64,000 nucleotides of DNA from Opisthocomus hoazin (GCF_030867145.1 NC_134434.1:5270001-5334000), one strand, 5' to 3'; positions 1-11,679 are shown, numbered from the stretch's first letter. The notes: a model not told the origin generated them from the letters alone. A program made the numbers and translations.

Positions 1-2373
1 TTTTTTGGTGTTGTAATTTTTCTTAATTGGTTATTAACTTCAATCCAGTTGGGGAACAAAATGGCTCTGACTTTGATGGGCTCTGCAGAGCCTTGGCACT
101 TGAACAGCAGAGCTGAGGCAGCATGTGAGCCAGCATGTAGTGTTTGTTGCTTGAGGCATGAATTCCGTGTTCACTGCTCCCCCACTCCCCTGCCTGCACT
201 CTTGAATATCAAAGTCCTTGTAGATGATGTTTATGCTTAGGTTATTTTGGTCAATCTGCTGAGCTTTGTTTTATTCAAACAAGCTCAGGTTTGAATGCGA
301 GAAGCGCCTCTGCTTGCACACTTGTAGCAGTCCCGTGAAGCACGTAGGGAGATTTACACAGTGCACACTGTTACCCCAACCCTGATCCTAATACATCAGG
401 CAGTGAAATCAGGGCAGTCTTCCCGTTCCCTAGTCCGCCTTATGAAAAAGTTTTCCTGGAAAAGAGGGACGTGTGGGTACCTCAGATGCAGGTGAGTAAT
501 CCCATGTCCTGTAACGTGCTTTGCAATGCTCCAGGGTTTTATCTGGGTCACGCGCTTGCGGCTGTGGAGTATGGTGGGAGTGCTGCTTGTCGCTGAAATA
601 GGACCCCTCGTCTGCCCGGGCAGAGGTGGAAGGGGAGAGGTCTGGTGAGGTTCAGTTGAACACCTTTGCCCCATTTCTTGCGTCCAGGGTTATGGCCAAG
701 AATGTCTTTATCGTGTGCATAAACTGTTTCAATTTTTCTCCACTAGGCATGAAAAGGTCGTATTCCCCACCTTGGTCATGGGTAAATGAATTCATTTGCA
801 ATGATAAGCTGCATGCGTTTTAACTCGGTGCTTGGAGGTGCAGAGTCGGTGGTTGTGCTAACTGCATGGGGTAGTTCTCTCAGCGTTACAAACTAATGGT
901 CCATGATCAAAGCCTGAGGCCGCAATCCCTCTCTTTCTCCTTACTTTAAACTCCTCTGCTGCTGTGACCTGTTGCAAACATAAGATTGAGTGCTGCTTGC
1001 TTTCTTGATCTAATCAATAGTTCTTCAAATACATGCATGGTTCTGATTGAATCAGTCACATCAGAGATACAGGATGAAGTATCCCTGCTGTTAATTTAGT
1101 GAATTTTGAAAGTTAGTTTGCCCTTTGGTCGTATTTTTCCTTCGACGTTTCGTTGCTGTCGTCTTGCCCATGCTCGGTTGCTGTGGTTCTGGCCGATGGG
1201 AAAGCAAACAAAGGCACAGATGTGCTGGGAGCCGGCCAGGGTTGCAGAGCAGGGGCGGAGGACGGTGTGACCAGCAGCGTGCACGTCGAGACGGCGGTGC
1301 TCCGGCTCGGTGCCACCGTCCCTGCCCGCCACAGCCGTGCCAGCTGGAAGCAGCCTGCGCAGACCCCGGGGTCCCGGGCTCTGTGGGGGGATCCTGGGCA
1401 CAGGGGCTCGGTGTGGGCACCACCTCCAGCATCCAAGGGTCTGGCTCGTCTCCCTCATCTGCCTCTCGAGGGAGCACAGAGGGTTCCCTGTGCTGTCGAA
1501 AGGCGCAGGTCCCTGCCAGCCTCATCTGCCACAGCCTTGTCCCCATCTTCCTCCTTGCATCTCCACGCTGGGCGTTCCTCTGCCTCCTTGTGCTGTTACT
1601 GCTGCTTGGGAGGGCAAGCGGTGTGTTTCAAAGCACTGCCCCGCCTGAAAACTCCCTTTTCTTGTTTTCTTGGAGGGCCGGTCTCCAAGCATGCTTTGAG
1701 CCCATCCATTTACTCCTCAGCCTGGGCTATTCAGCAACAGGAGAATTTTCTGCTGAGGCTTTGTTGGGTACTTAGAGTTGGGAGAGTCGTGGAGATAAGG
1801 TGCCAAGCACAAAATACAGCTTGGAATAAAGATTAATATGTAAAAATCTGTCTTTAGCAATCACAGGGCAGAGAGAGCAGTTGGAAACGGGCACAAGGTC
1901 CATGCCACTGCAGGGGCAGGCAGTCAGGAGCATCCATCAGAAACCACTGCTGGGGCTGTTCCCAGCAGGGACTGGGGCTTCGGCTCCCTGTGAAGCACCC
2001 CTGAGCCCAGTTTCTTAGGAAGCCCAGAGCAAGGGCGCAGCGCAGGCCCCACAGAGTGGGTTGGGTCTGAGGGATGGCAAAATGAGGCAGAAGCAGCAGG
2101 CAAGTGATGTGGCTGGGATTAATGGCTGCGGGCAGGTCTCCAGGCTGTCGGGCAGCGTCAGCTCCGTGCAGGAGCCCCGCGCCTGTGTCAGGCCTGGGCA
2201 GAGCAGCTGAAGGCTGGAGCGATGCGTGTGCTCCTCCCGGCACTGTCGGACACCTTGGAGACCGGGCGCAAGGACTTCTCTTCCCCGCTCTCCTCTGGGA
2301 GGTTAGCCAGGTGACATCCAGCATACTTTATTTGTTATTTTTCACAGTTCCTCTGTTTAATGTATTTTAATTT

Positions 2374-2955
2374 CACGGAATCACAGAATGGTAGGGGTTG
2401 GAAGGGACCTCTGTGGGTCACCCAGCCCAACCCCCTGCCGAAGCAGGGTCACCCAGAGCAGGCTGCACAGGACCTTGTCCAGGCGGGGCTGGAATATCTC
2501 CAGAGAAGGAGACTCCACAACCTCCCTGGGCAGCCTGGGCCAGGGCTCCGTCACCCTCAGAGGGAAGAAGTTCTTCCTCGTGTTCATCTGGAGCTTCCTC
2601 TGCTTCAGTCTGTGCCCATTGCCCCTTGTCCTGTCGCTGGGCACCACCGGACAAAGTCTGGCCCCATCCGCCTGACACCCACCCTTGAGATATTTATAAA
2701 CATTTCTAAGGTCCCCTCTCAGCCTTATCTTCTCCAGGCTGAACGAGCCCAGCTCCCTCAGCCTCTCCTCGTAGGAGAGATGTTCCAGTCCCCTCATCAT
2801 CCTCGTAGCCCTCCGCTGGACTCTCTCCAGTAGCTCCTCATCTTTCTTGAACTGGGGAGCCCAGCACTGCACACAGCACTGCAGATGGGGCCTCACCAGG
2901 GCAGTGTAGAGGGGAAGGAGAACCTCCCTCGACCTGCTGGCCACACTCCTCCTAA
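2374..2955 (-). mobile_element. CR1 LINE fragment, 5'-truncated
   Basis: The 3' end lies at the left (reverse complement of a CATTCTGTGATTCCGTG-type terminus). The body matches the C-terminal part of CR1 ORF2: an open frame of 187 codons on the minus strand runs through [36 protein letters not shown] and [17 protein letters not shown]. Similarity to the other copies in the window stops near 2955, a normal 5' truncation. It lies antisense within the NDEL1 intron and is not a host gene. Confidence 0.93.
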
Positions 2956-3717
2956 ATTTCCTTTTAAATTTCCTTTAACTCTGTTTCTAACTACAGTAAT
3001 GCTGATTTCTGTCCCTTTTTTGGTGCATTTTCATGTTGCCACAGCAACCCACGGCTGAGTAAGACCTCAGTAAGCTCAGCCGTAATGCCAGCTTTCAGTG
3101 TTCCCCCAATTGCTGCTATCACCTGAAGCCTCTTCCTGTGCCCCCCTTACTGAACGGGCTTTCAGCAGATCAAAGCTGCTGCTTTACCTTTATTTCTGCA
3201 CCAAGGGCAAGTTTGGGCCGGCCAGATGCGATGACCGAGGCAGGTGACTGACTGCAGGAGCTGATCCTGGGAGAAGCTGCCATGAACAAGCACTCTGTGC
3301 TGCCTGCCTGCTTTATTTTTTTAATTAGCAAACAACGGGGAAACCTCAAAAGGCTTCTAAATGGGGTTGTAGCTTTTCCATCTTAGCAGAAAGCCTTCTC
3401 GTCTCTCTTTTGCGTCGCAGTGCTGTGAGCACTCCCCATCTTGTCCTGGTTAACGCTTGCAATGCTCAGTGCCTACAGCACTCGTCCTCTTGCTGCCTCA
3501 GCTCCATGCTGGGGCTTGGGCTTCACTGGATGACTTGTAGCACTGGTGATTTAGGCGGAGTCCTGTCATCTCCGTGTGGCGTCTGTGCCAAGCACCCGAT
3601 CGCTGCGTGGCTTCTGGCCTTGTTCATGTAGCTCTGGGAGGTGGCAAAGGGCACCCAAGCTGCCACACGTGCCTCTGAGCAGGAGCCGGCAAGGGTTAGG
3701 CGTGCGTTGGTTCATTT

Positions 3718-3981
3718 CACAGCATGGTCGGGGTTGGAAGGGACCTCTGTGGGTCACCCAGCCCAACCCCCTGCCCAAGCAGGGTCACCCAGAGCAGGCT
3801 GCACAGCACCGCGTCCAGGCGGGTCTGGAATATCTCCAGAGAAGGAGACTCCACAGCCTCCCTGGGCAGCCTGGGCCAGGGCTCTGTCACCCTCAGAGGG
3901 AAGAAGTTCTTCCTCATGTTCAGCTGGAGCTTCCTCTGCTTCAGTTTGTGCCTGTTGCCCCTTGTCCTGTCGCTGGGCACC
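3718..3981 (-). mobile_element. CR1 LINE 3' fragment (left half of a head-to-head pair)
   Basis: This is the CR1 3' terminus at the left followed by the [17 protein letters not shown] coding region in reverse, very close in sequence to the copies at 2374 and 13370. It stops abruptly after the segment equivalent to [12 protein letters not shown] and passes directly into a CR1 3' end of opposite orientation. Confidence 0.9.
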
Positions 3982-4047
3982 TGCTCACTGCAGGGGGCTG
4001 GGCTAGATGGCCTCTGAAGGTCCCTTCCAACCCAAACCATTCTGTGA
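3982..4047 (+). mobile_element. CR1 LINE 3'-terminal fragment, opposite orientation
   Basis: About 65 bases match a CR1 3' UTR end in the plus direction (GGGCTAGATGGCCTCTGAAG, then the CCATTCTGTGA terminus). It is a different CR1 3' variant from the minus-strand piece next to it. The two fragments therefore meet at their 5' sides with both 3' ends facing outward. Confidence 0.85.
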
Positions 4048-4199
4048 AAGAGCAGCCCGGAGTTTAGTGCAGGAAACGTGACAGAGATGTAGAGCTGGCC
4101 TTGAACGCAGCTCATCAGACCTGAGCAGGCCCAGGCTGCTGATGTGGAATGCCACTTTTCTCTGACCCTTTCAGAAGGGAGCAAACTACCAGGTTTTAA

Positions 4200-4252
4200 T
4201 CCAGTTTGGGTTTTTTTGTTGTTGTTGTTTGGTTTTGTTTCCCCCCCCCGTC
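4200..4252. repeat. Low-complexity T/G- and C-rich tract
   Basis: A run of T, several GTT units and a run of about nine C (around 4242-4250) form a simple low-complexity tract in the NDEL1 intron. Confidence 0.8.
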
Positions 4253-4519
4253 CTGCTTGGCAGAGGTGCTTCCGAGCTGTTAACTAATTTGTAGAGTCGT
4301 GTCAGGATCAGGTTGGCTTCATGGCCCGTCATCCAAATGCAGACAGTGAGATACGTCTGCCCCTGAGCTTCTTCCAGCAGCTTTTTACTGCGTGCAGCCA
4401 GGGAGACACTTCCCTGTATCGAGGCAACGCTTGAATGGGAGTTGAAGTTTCCAGCTCAATGGGGAGGAGGTGGGAAAGGTGGTTTCTCCCTGCTCTGAGC
4501 CAGGCTGTGCTAGTGTGGG

Positions 4520-5654
4520 TGTTTAACAGCGAGGCTTTTGACACGGTTTCCCACAACATCCTCCTAGGGAAGCTCAGGAAGTGTGGGCTGGATGAGTGCT
4601 CGGTGCGGTGGATTGAGAACTGGCTGAATGGCAGAGCTCAGAGGGCTGTCATCAGCGGTGCTGAGTCTGGTTGGACGCCTGTAACTAGTGGTGTCCCCCA
4701 GGGGTCAGTACTGGGCCCAGTCTTGTTTAACTTCTTCATCAATGACCTGGATGAAGAGACAGAGTGTACCCTCAGCAAGTCTGCTGATGACACCAAACTG
4801 GGACGTGTGATAGACACACCGGCAGGCTGTGCTGCCATTCAGCGTGACCTGGACAGGCTGGAGAGTTGAGCAGAGAGGAACTTGATGAGGTTCAACAAGG
4901 GCAAGGGCAGGGTCCTGCACCTGGGGAGGAACAACCCCATGCACCAGTACGGGCTGAGGCGGCCCTGCTGGAGAGCAGCTCTGTGGAGAGGGACCTGGGT
5001 GTCCTGGTGGATGACAGGTTGACCAGTGGCCAGCAGTGTGCCCTGGCTGCCAAGAAGGCCAATGGGCTCCTGGGGTGCATTAGGAGGAGTGTGGGCAGCA
5101 GGGCGAGGGAGGTTCTCCTGCCCCTCTACACTGCCCTGGTGAGGCCCCATCTGGAGTGCTGTGTCCAGTGCTGGGCTCCCCAGTTCAAGAAAGATGAGGA
5201 GCTACTGGAGAGAGTCCAGTGGAGGACTATGAGCATGGTGAGGGGACTGGAGCATCTCCCCTATGAGGAGAGGCTGAGGGAGCTGGGCTTGTTCAGCCTG
5301 GAGAAGAGAAGGCTGCGAGGGGACCTTCTAAATGCTTATAAATATCTGCAGGGTGGGTGTCAGGAGGACGGGGCCAGACTCTTCTCAGTGGTGCCCAGTA
5401 ACAAGACAATGGGCACAAACTGAAGCAGAGGAAGTTCCGTCTGAACATGAGGAAGAACTTCTTCCCTCTGAGGGTGACGGAGCCCTGGCCCAGGCTGCCC
5501 AGGGAGGCTGTGGAGTCTCCTTCTCTGGAGATATTCCAGACCCGCCTGGCCGCGGTGCTGTGCAGCCTGCTGTGGGTGACCCTGCTTGGGCAGGGGGTTG
5601 GGCTGGGTGACCCACAGAGGGCCCTGCCAACCCCCACCATCCTGTGATTCTATG
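4520..5654 (+). mobile_element. CR1 LINE fragment with reverse transcriptase remnant
   Basis: The plus-strand frame up to 4869 reads [20 protein letters not shown], then [15 protein letters not shown], typical of the CR1 ORF2 reverse transcriptase. The catalytic box normally FADD reads SADD here (TCT codon at 4780-4782). An in-frame TGA at 4867-4869 replaces the expected tryptophan after DRLES. The downstream coding region ([37 protein letters not shown]) continues to the 3' end at about 5654. The left edge is approximate. It is inactive: 5'-truncated and interrupted. Confidence 0.93.
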
Positions 5655-6903
5655 GGGAAAGGAAACAGCCCGACTCCCTGCGGCAGCGAGCTGCGTTACC
5701 GTGGGAATCTGTTCTTGCTAGCGACTGTCGGGATTTCAGCTCTTCATGGAGGGAGCTTGTGACTGCCCAGTGCAACGGCAGCAGCCTCTGGGGTTGCTGG
5801 CGGGGTTTTTTCATCCCTGACGCAGGAGCTGCAAGGTCACTGGTGAATGTGTGCAGCACAGGAACAGGAGTGCGGAAACCGCGCTGCTCTGTCCGGGACG
5901 CAGTCGTGAGCCGCCGCGCGTGGGCTGGTGGCACCTCGGTCCCTTGGGTGGTGACGGCAGCGAGCGGGATGTGCTCTGCGGAGTGGGTGCAGCCTGGGAC
6001 CCCGGAGCTGCCGGCTCCTGGCTTGGCTTCGAGCTCGTCAGGAGAGCCCTCGGCTTCTCTTCCTTCTTGCTTCTACTCACCGCAGCTCGCTGCTCTGGGC
6101 AGCAGAGGCTGTCTCCTCAGGTGTCCCCTCTCCCAAACGTAGCTCTGCCAGGAGGGATCTCAATGGCATCTTCTGGGGTGCTGGTGGTTCAGGCGAAGCT
6201 GCTGAAGGGCTGCAGAGGCAGCTCTTGGGAGCCAGCAGACATCGAGGTAGGGACCTTGCAGGGCTGGGGGAGTTCTCCCTCGCCTTTGGTATTACAAACC
6301 CGACTGTGAGGGCAGGGTGCTGATTCTGGGACAACAGTGGGGGTGGACGTGCCGTCCTGATAAGGGGATGCCATCGCTTCTGGTTGTCAAGGCTGTGGTG
6401 GTGGTGATGATCAGCAGATGGTGAGCCTGGGCAGACGCTGTGTGTTGAGCCTGATCACAGAAGATCTGCCAAAGCCAGAACGGAGTAGAGATGGAAAAGC
6501 TGTCAGACCCACGTTCTCCTCTCGCAGCCCCCTAGCACCTGTGAAGAGGGGAGGGGAGCTGGCCGTGGGGAGCGAGCCTCCAGCGCTGCTGTGCCCAGCC
6601 CCTCAGCTGCCCAGAGCCCGGCATGGGGGCCTGGGGTCTGCGCAGGAGCCGCTTGTCCTCCTGGGGTGGTCATCGGGCACCACCCACCACCTCCAGGCAG
6701 CGGGGTGAGCACCCACCTGTGGGTGGGCGCGGCCATGGGAGCCCTGTTGTGGTCGCAGTGGTCTTTCAGCCATCATCGTACAGCCAGGGTGAGGTGAGAG
6801 GGGAGGAGAGGGGTCTGTCCTCCAGCTGCTGGGGCCGGGAGGGGTGAGCGGTGCCATCTCCTGGGGCTCATCACTTACCAGCCTGTCTCTTCTTGCTCCT
6901 CAG

Positions 6904-6991
6904 GGCAGTGAACGGCTTTGATCAAGGTCCCCCCGGACTGGGAGCCTCTCGACCGTCCTCGGCGCCTGGCATGCTCCCCCTGAGCGTATGA
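6904..6991 (+). CDS. NDEL1: NDEL1 (nuclear distribution protein nudE-like 1), last coding exon
   Basis: NDEL1 is a coiled-coil cytoplasmic protein that binds LIS1 and dynein at centrosomes and microtubules and acts in mitosis, nuclear positioning and neuronal migration. Only its C-terminus is in this window. After the acceptor CTCCTCAG, one base completes a glycine codon. The exon then encodes 28 residues beginning [20 protein letters not shown] and ending PGMLPLSV, with TGA at 6989-6991. The ending [11 protein letters not shown] and the AVNGFD start are what I recall of the vertebrate NDEL1 C-terminus. Compared with the mammalian sequence as I remember it, the proline stretch after GFD is about two residues shorter. 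The close paralogue NDE1 has a different tail as I recall. The gene converges on MYH10, matching the human 17p13.1 order. Confidence 0.93.
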
Positions 6992-8425
6992 GCCCGCAGG
7001 AGGTCGTGTTCGGACTTGCGGATGCTTTTCTCAGCCCACCACGAGAAGAACTGCTCCCGATTGCTGCCCATTCCTGCCCCGCTGGAACACGACCTGCACC
7101 CTGCTGCCCGAGGAGACCCTGAGCTTATGGCCCTCCATGTCACATTAATACAGTTTGTTTTCTTCTGTCGCTGTAGCGGACGTTCTCTGCCTTGGCCCCA
7201 CACCCTGCGCTGCTCAAGCTGCCACCCGCAGTGCTCTGTTTCACGGGCTGCAGGAGCCTTGCTCGGCCCGGCGATCCTCAGCCCCTCACCCTATCTCTTC
7301 TCTAACTTAGGCTTGGCAGCGTTTCTCCCTGCCTGCTCCAGCATCCTGCTGCTCAGGACGGGCAGCTGCTGCCCTCCCGGTAAGGCTCAGACCTCAGACC
7401 CCTGGCTGAGGCTGTGCCACGGCTCTTTGGACAGGAATCAGGTCCATGACTCAGTTACCGCAGCTTGATAAATCACTGCGGGGCGAGCGCGTGGCCGTGG
7501 GTTGGAGTGGGCATGGGAGGCTGAGCTGCTACAGGGGGGAGGGATGGAGGGGCTGGGGGCGTGGGGGTGACGGTCCCGTGCCCAGCACTCGTCAGTCAGA
7601 ACATCGCCTGCCTTGGTGGGCGCTGGCGCGGCTGAGCCGTGCTGAAGCGGCCCCTCGGCGCTCCCCCACCCGTGCAGCAACGCAGCGAGCGGCTGGAGCG
7701 TGCTCCCGGTGCCTTCATCAGGCAAACATCCACGCACCGCCACACCGGGAACTCCGCCGGAGCGTTAGGAAGCCACAAAGCCCCCTCCTGGGACCCCACC
7801 ACCACCCCGCCCCTGTTCCGATCCGTGTAATACAGGACTGGATCTCACAGCGTCACCTGCGCGCTTCTGCGAGAGTGTTGGGCGACTGCGTGTACCTCGT
7901 GGGTCTTTCGAGCAACGTGTTTGTGCGAGTCCTCTGTCCGTGTGCCTCGGAGTCGGTGGATTTTATACAAAGAACCAGCAAACCCAGCTGGGGTTTGATC
8001 TGTGGGTTTAGAAATCTTCGTTCCCGCTCGGGGCCGTCGCGTTCACTTGGCTCTGCAGCTCCAAGCTGGTTTATTTACAAGCGCTGAGAAAAAAAACCAT
8101 CGGCCCCAGCAGAGGGGAGGCGGGAAGCCCCCCCCTTGCCGTCAGGGTTTGTATGGTCGTCCTTTCCTGTGCATCCTCTGCTGCATTTGACTGTTTACAT
8201 TTGTTTTATTGTACATAGGTTTGTAAACATAATTATCTTTGCTGAAGATCTTTGTACATAACTTGGGCTTTGTAGCTTTATTTATTCGAAATCTATATGG
8301 CATGTTGCAGTAGGACAGTGTACCATACCACCGTGGTGACACAGATTGTGAAGGGGTTTTCAAAAAAAAAACCCAAACCCAAATTACCGTCATCTTCCAA
8401 AAATAAAGGTCTTTTAATGTGAAAT
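6992..8425 (+). other. NDEL1: NDEL1 3' UTR
   Basis: This region runs from the stop codon to just after the AATAAA at 8402. The first kilobase is GC-rich. The last 270 bases (from about 8160) are AT-rich with TTTATT/TGTTTTATTGTACAT-like stretches, as expected of a conserved distal 3' UTR. Open frames across 7446-8087 and nearby are by-products of GC-rich sequence. The end point is inferred from the poly(A) signal. Confidence 0.75.
8402..8407 (+). promoter_or_regulatory. NDEL1: Poly(A) signal AATAAA, NDEL1
   Basis: A canonical AATAAA on the plus strand about 1.4 kb after the NDEL1 stop, followed by a T-rich and GT-containing stretch (GGTCTTTTAATGTG). The cleavage site is probably around 8420-8430. 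Confidence 0.75.
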
Positions 8426-8810
8426 CAGTGGATTTTGCAGAACCGGTGGCAGTGGCCGTGGTTTTGTCACGTAGCGATGCTGCTGTGCGCCGCTGCGAAG
8501 CGCTGGCTGCCTTTCCCTTGCAGCGTTGCCTCCTTCCCTCTGCGCAGAGAGGGGAGCGGCAGCTGAGCAAGCGCCTTTCCTCCACGGCACCGACTGTCTT
8601 GGACCTCAAGATCTGATTTTTGGGAAGAGCCTGCAAACCGACGGAGGCCTCCAGCTCCTGCCAGAGCCCCAGTCCCATGCAGGGGGAGGCCACACAGCTC
8701 CCCCCACCCTGGGACCAGCTCCCTCCTCCGGGGAGCAGGAACACCCTCCCCTTAATCCCCAGTAAGAGGATGCTGTTCTTGCACAGAGCCTGGGCCTTCT
8801 GCATGTTCAT

Positions 8811-9317
8811 GGAACCATAGGATGGTTTGGGTTGGAAAGGGCCTTACAGGTCATCCAGGTCCAGCCCCCCACGCCATGGGCAGGGACCCCTTCCACCAGC
8901 CTGGGGTGCTCCAAGCCCCCTCCAACCTGGCCTTGAACCCTGCTAGGGAGGAGGCAGCCACAGCTTCTCTGGGCAGCCTGGGCCAGGGCCTCACAACCCA
9001 CAGAGTGGAGAATTTCTTTCTCATGTTCAATCAAATCCTCCCTTCTTGCAGCTTGAAGCCATCACTCCTTGTCCTATCACTCCATGCCCTTGTCACAAGA
9101 CCCTCTCCAGCTCTCTCTGAGGTCCCTTCAGGCTGCTCTAAGGTGTCCCCGGAGCCTTCTCTTCCCCAGGCTGAGCAGCCCCAGCTCTCCCCAGCCTTTC
9201 CTTTCAGCAGAGGGGTTCCAGCCCTCGCATCATTGCTGGGGCCTCCTCTGGCCCCGCTCCACCAGCTCCAGGTCTGTCCTGTGCTGAGGGCTCCAAAGCT
9301 GGCTGCAGGGCTCCCAC
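8811..9317 (-). mobile_element. CR1 LINE fragment (older subfamily)
   Basis: The left end is a CR1 3' terminus (ACCATAGGATGGTTTGGGTT). The body contains the reverse of the typical 'GGCAGCCTGGGCCAGGGCCT' and 'CAGGCTGAGCAGCCCCAGCT' segments. It diverges clearly from the 2374/13370 type and resembles the copies at 18412 and 40928. Confidence 0.88.
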
Positions 9318-10970
9318 AGAATCACAGAGTGGTGGGGGCTGGACGGGACCTCTGTGGGTCATCTGGTCCAACCCCCCCCCCCCCCCAGCCGAAGCAGGGT
9401 CTGTAGCCATCCATGACAGCATGCCAGTCATGCGAGCTGTCCCACCATGTTTCTGTGATGGCAACCTAGCTGTCCTGCTGTACAATGGCTTCCAGCTCCT
9501 CCTGTTTATTGCCCATGCTACGTGCATTGGTGTAGATGCACTTGAGCTGGGCTGTCGATCTCCCCCTGACCCTGCCATGACACACCTGGGCTCATCCCTA
9601 GTGATGTGATCCTCCTTGGAACCTTGTTTAAAGCCCTCTCAGTGAATCCTTTTTCCCCTTTGAGACAGCTGTACTCCGTCTGTCCCCAGCAGGCCCGGTG
9701 CTGTGTGCACCTCCCCGTGATCAAAGAAGCCAAAATTCAGCCGATGGCACCAGACCCTGAGCCACCTGTTAACCAGGTGAGCTTTCCTCCCCTTTCAGTG
9801 CTGTTCCCTGCCACTGATGGGATGGAGGAAAACACCACCTGTGCCCCCCGATCCGATCCCTCGACCAGTGCCCTGAAGTCCCCTTTGATGGCCTTGGGAC
9901 TTCTCTCCGCAATCTTGTCCCTGCCAACCTGCATTACCAAGAGGGGGGTAACAGTCAGAGGACCACACCAGACCAGGGAGTTTCCAAGCAACATCCCGGG
10001 CCCCAGGGAGGCAGCAGACTTCCCTTGGGATGGGTCCTGTCGGCAGATCGGGCCCTCTGTTCCCCTCCGCAGGGAATCGCCTGTGACAGTTACCCTCCTT
10101 TTTTTTCTTAGCTGAGGCAGCCGTAATGCTGACTCATCCTGGGCAACCTCCTTGATGGAGCTTCACCTGCATCCTCACATTCAGCCAGGCCCTCACATTC
10201 CCGAGCCCTGTACCCCAGGGGGTCTCACCAGCATGGGGCAGAGAGGCAGAATCCCCCCCTTGCCCTGTGAGCACACACGGCTGGGTCGTGTCCAGCTTCT
10301 CACCCAGCAGCACCCCAAGCCTTTCTCCTCAGGGCTGCTCTCGCTCCCGTTCTCTGCACCCAGCCTGGGTTTGTGCCTGGTAGTGGCCCAACCCCTGCCC
10401 TGAGGTACAGAAGCCATGAGAGAGGCAGGGAAAAGCCCTTCAGCAGCCCCTGCCCCCTCCCCAGTATGGTCCTCACAGCAGGAGGAGCAGCAGCCACTGC
10501 CTTGAAGGAGACACCTGAGGTAACGGTACCCCTGACTGAACTGGGTTCCAGGAGCAGGTGCCTGGGATCAGCTCTGGTCCCCAGCAGCCCTTCCGTGCTG
10601 GAGGCTCCCTCAGCCCAGGCTTGCTGGGACCAGAGGGACCACCGACAGGAGCCCTGGACTGTAGAGCCCTCCCCCCCCCTCTCCTCTCACTCCAGTTTTA
10701 AGCCCACCATCTCCCTGCTCCTATCAGCTCCCCCCGCTGGTCTACCTTCTCTGTGCAGGGACCAGCCTCAGGGCACCAGTACCAGCCTTCGCCTTACCCA
10801 GCACCATCGCTGCCTTGGGCCAGGGGAGCAGGTACTGCACACTGGGACCTCCGAAACAGGAGATTCCACCGCCCAGCAGAAAGCCCAGACCCCGCTGAAG
10901 GCAGCCATGGGGCCTCTGCCTGGGTCCCAGCCCTGCAGGTCAGCAGGAGGGGACTTTGGACTCTAATGGC
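9318..10970 (-). mobile_element. CR1 LINE, internally deleted but keeping 5'/endonuclease sequence
   Basis: The 3' terminus (from 9318) is a good CR1 match only to about 9401. It then jumps to sequence which in reverse reads like the start of the CR1 ORF2 endonuclease, with residues such as LKCIYTNARSMGNKQEELEA and VAITETWWDSS, at about 9400-9565. The remaining GC-rich sequence to about 10970 fits the CR1 5' region/ORF1 but I cannot prove it by eye. The reverse transcriptase is missing altogether. The endonuclease part is fairly certain and the outer 5' boundary is a guess. Confidence 0.6.
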
Positions 10971-11170
10971 AACACAAAGGCTCAGGCCTGACCAGGCCAT
11001 TTACACTGTACTTAGGTCAAAAGAGAAAAAAAACCCTGAGCAAACAAAAGAGGAAGAAGGGTAAATGCAGCTTCCAGTCATATTCTTGTTTATTAAGGTC
11101 TACGCCAGCCTCAGGAGATAGCTCTTCCTGTAAGTAAACAGAGCAGGCGGCCACATCTATAATGAATAAA

Positions 11171-11176
11171 TTTATT
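11171..11176 (-). promoter_or_regulatory. MYH10: Distal poly(A) signal AATAAA, MYH10
   Basis: In transcript sense, TGTAAGACAATAAATTTATT is followed by a GATGTGG stretch about 20 nt later. This is a canonical signal with a GU-rich downstream element and the most likely end of the longest mRNA. Confidence 0.75.
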
Positions 11177-11679
11177 GTCTTACAAAAATCATTGTCTAGA
11201 AATATGGGTATACAAGAAAACAAGATATTTGCAGTCAGATGCCTGGTGGTCAACAGCCAGTTTGATTAAAAGTATCCAAACACACACAACAAAACCTTTG
11301 CGACAGATGTTAAAGCTTTTAACCAAAAAAGGAAATCCACGGTTTTTGAGTATGTGGCAGAGGAAGGTTCCTAGTTAACACTGATTCATTGTCACTAATA
11401 TCAATAATACCACTTGGACTAGAGAGGTACGTGATATGAAGCACAGTCAAAATTAATACATTAAATCATTGTTATATAGGCAAATTATATATGTAACATT
11501 GTCTTAGTACTGTAGTGTCTAAGGCACTTTCTGTAATGTCAGTTTTTCAGCTATTTAAACAAAAAGAATGCTAACTACTCGCTGTAATACTGTTCAAAAT
11601 AAAAAAAAAAAAACACACAACAACAACAAAAAGGATTCACATCCACTGGCATGTCAACTCCTAGGCAGGCAACATCCGT

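Larger units (their letters stand above)
1..6903 (+). other. NDEL1: Last intron of NDEL1 (3' part)
   Basis: No NDEL1 exon other than the last one could be recognised here. In particular, I found nothing encoding the penultimate coding segment (the region just before GAVNGFD). The stretch ends in a good acceptor (pyrimidine-rich tract, then CTCCTCAG) at 6903. It contains CR1 fragments at 2374-2955, 3718-4047 and 4520-5654. The remainder (1-2373, 2956-3717, 4048-4519 and 5655-6903) is moderately GC-rich unique sequence. Open frames of 150-230 codons near 1125-1836 overlap each other in several frames and show no family resemblance. That the whole stretch is one intron is inferred from the absence of other exons. 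Confidence 0.75.
8426..11149. other. Convergent intergenic spacer NDEL1 / MYH10
   Basis: This is the gap between the two inferred cleavage sites. Some 8426-8810 is unique sequence without a recognisable feature. About 8811-10970 is occupied by two CR1 elements in minus orientation, so most of the spacer is retrotransposon-derived. The remaining 10971-11149 is AT-rich and carries an extra TTTATT (AATAAA on the minus strand) at 11090-11095. Confidence 0.7.

Noticed and set aside
1125..1836. Overlapping open frames of 112-227 codons on the plus strand, GC-rich
   Set aside because: Open in several frames at once, Pro/Ser/Arg-rich composition typical of GC-rich noncoding DNA, no recognisable domain, and located in the NDEL1 intron.
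4435..4869. Reverse transcriptase-like protein as a host gene or retron/DGR
   Set aside because: Sequence is a standard CR1 LINE fragment: 5'-truncated, altered catalytic box (SADD), in-frame stop and a CR1 3' terminus downstream. Not a bacterial RT system.
1..6903. Upstream NDEL1 coding exons
   Set aside because: I looked for sequence encoding the known penultimate segment ending SGHTSFFDKG and found none, so the region is treated as one intron.
7446..8087. 213-codon plus-strand frame
   Set aside because: It lies wholly in the inferred NDEL1 3' UTR, has no family resemblance and competes with open frames in other frames.
8142..8810. 222-codon minus-strand frame
   Set aside because: It overlaps the distal NDEL1 3' UTR and poly(A) signal on the other strand, is low in complexity and shows no homology that I recognise.
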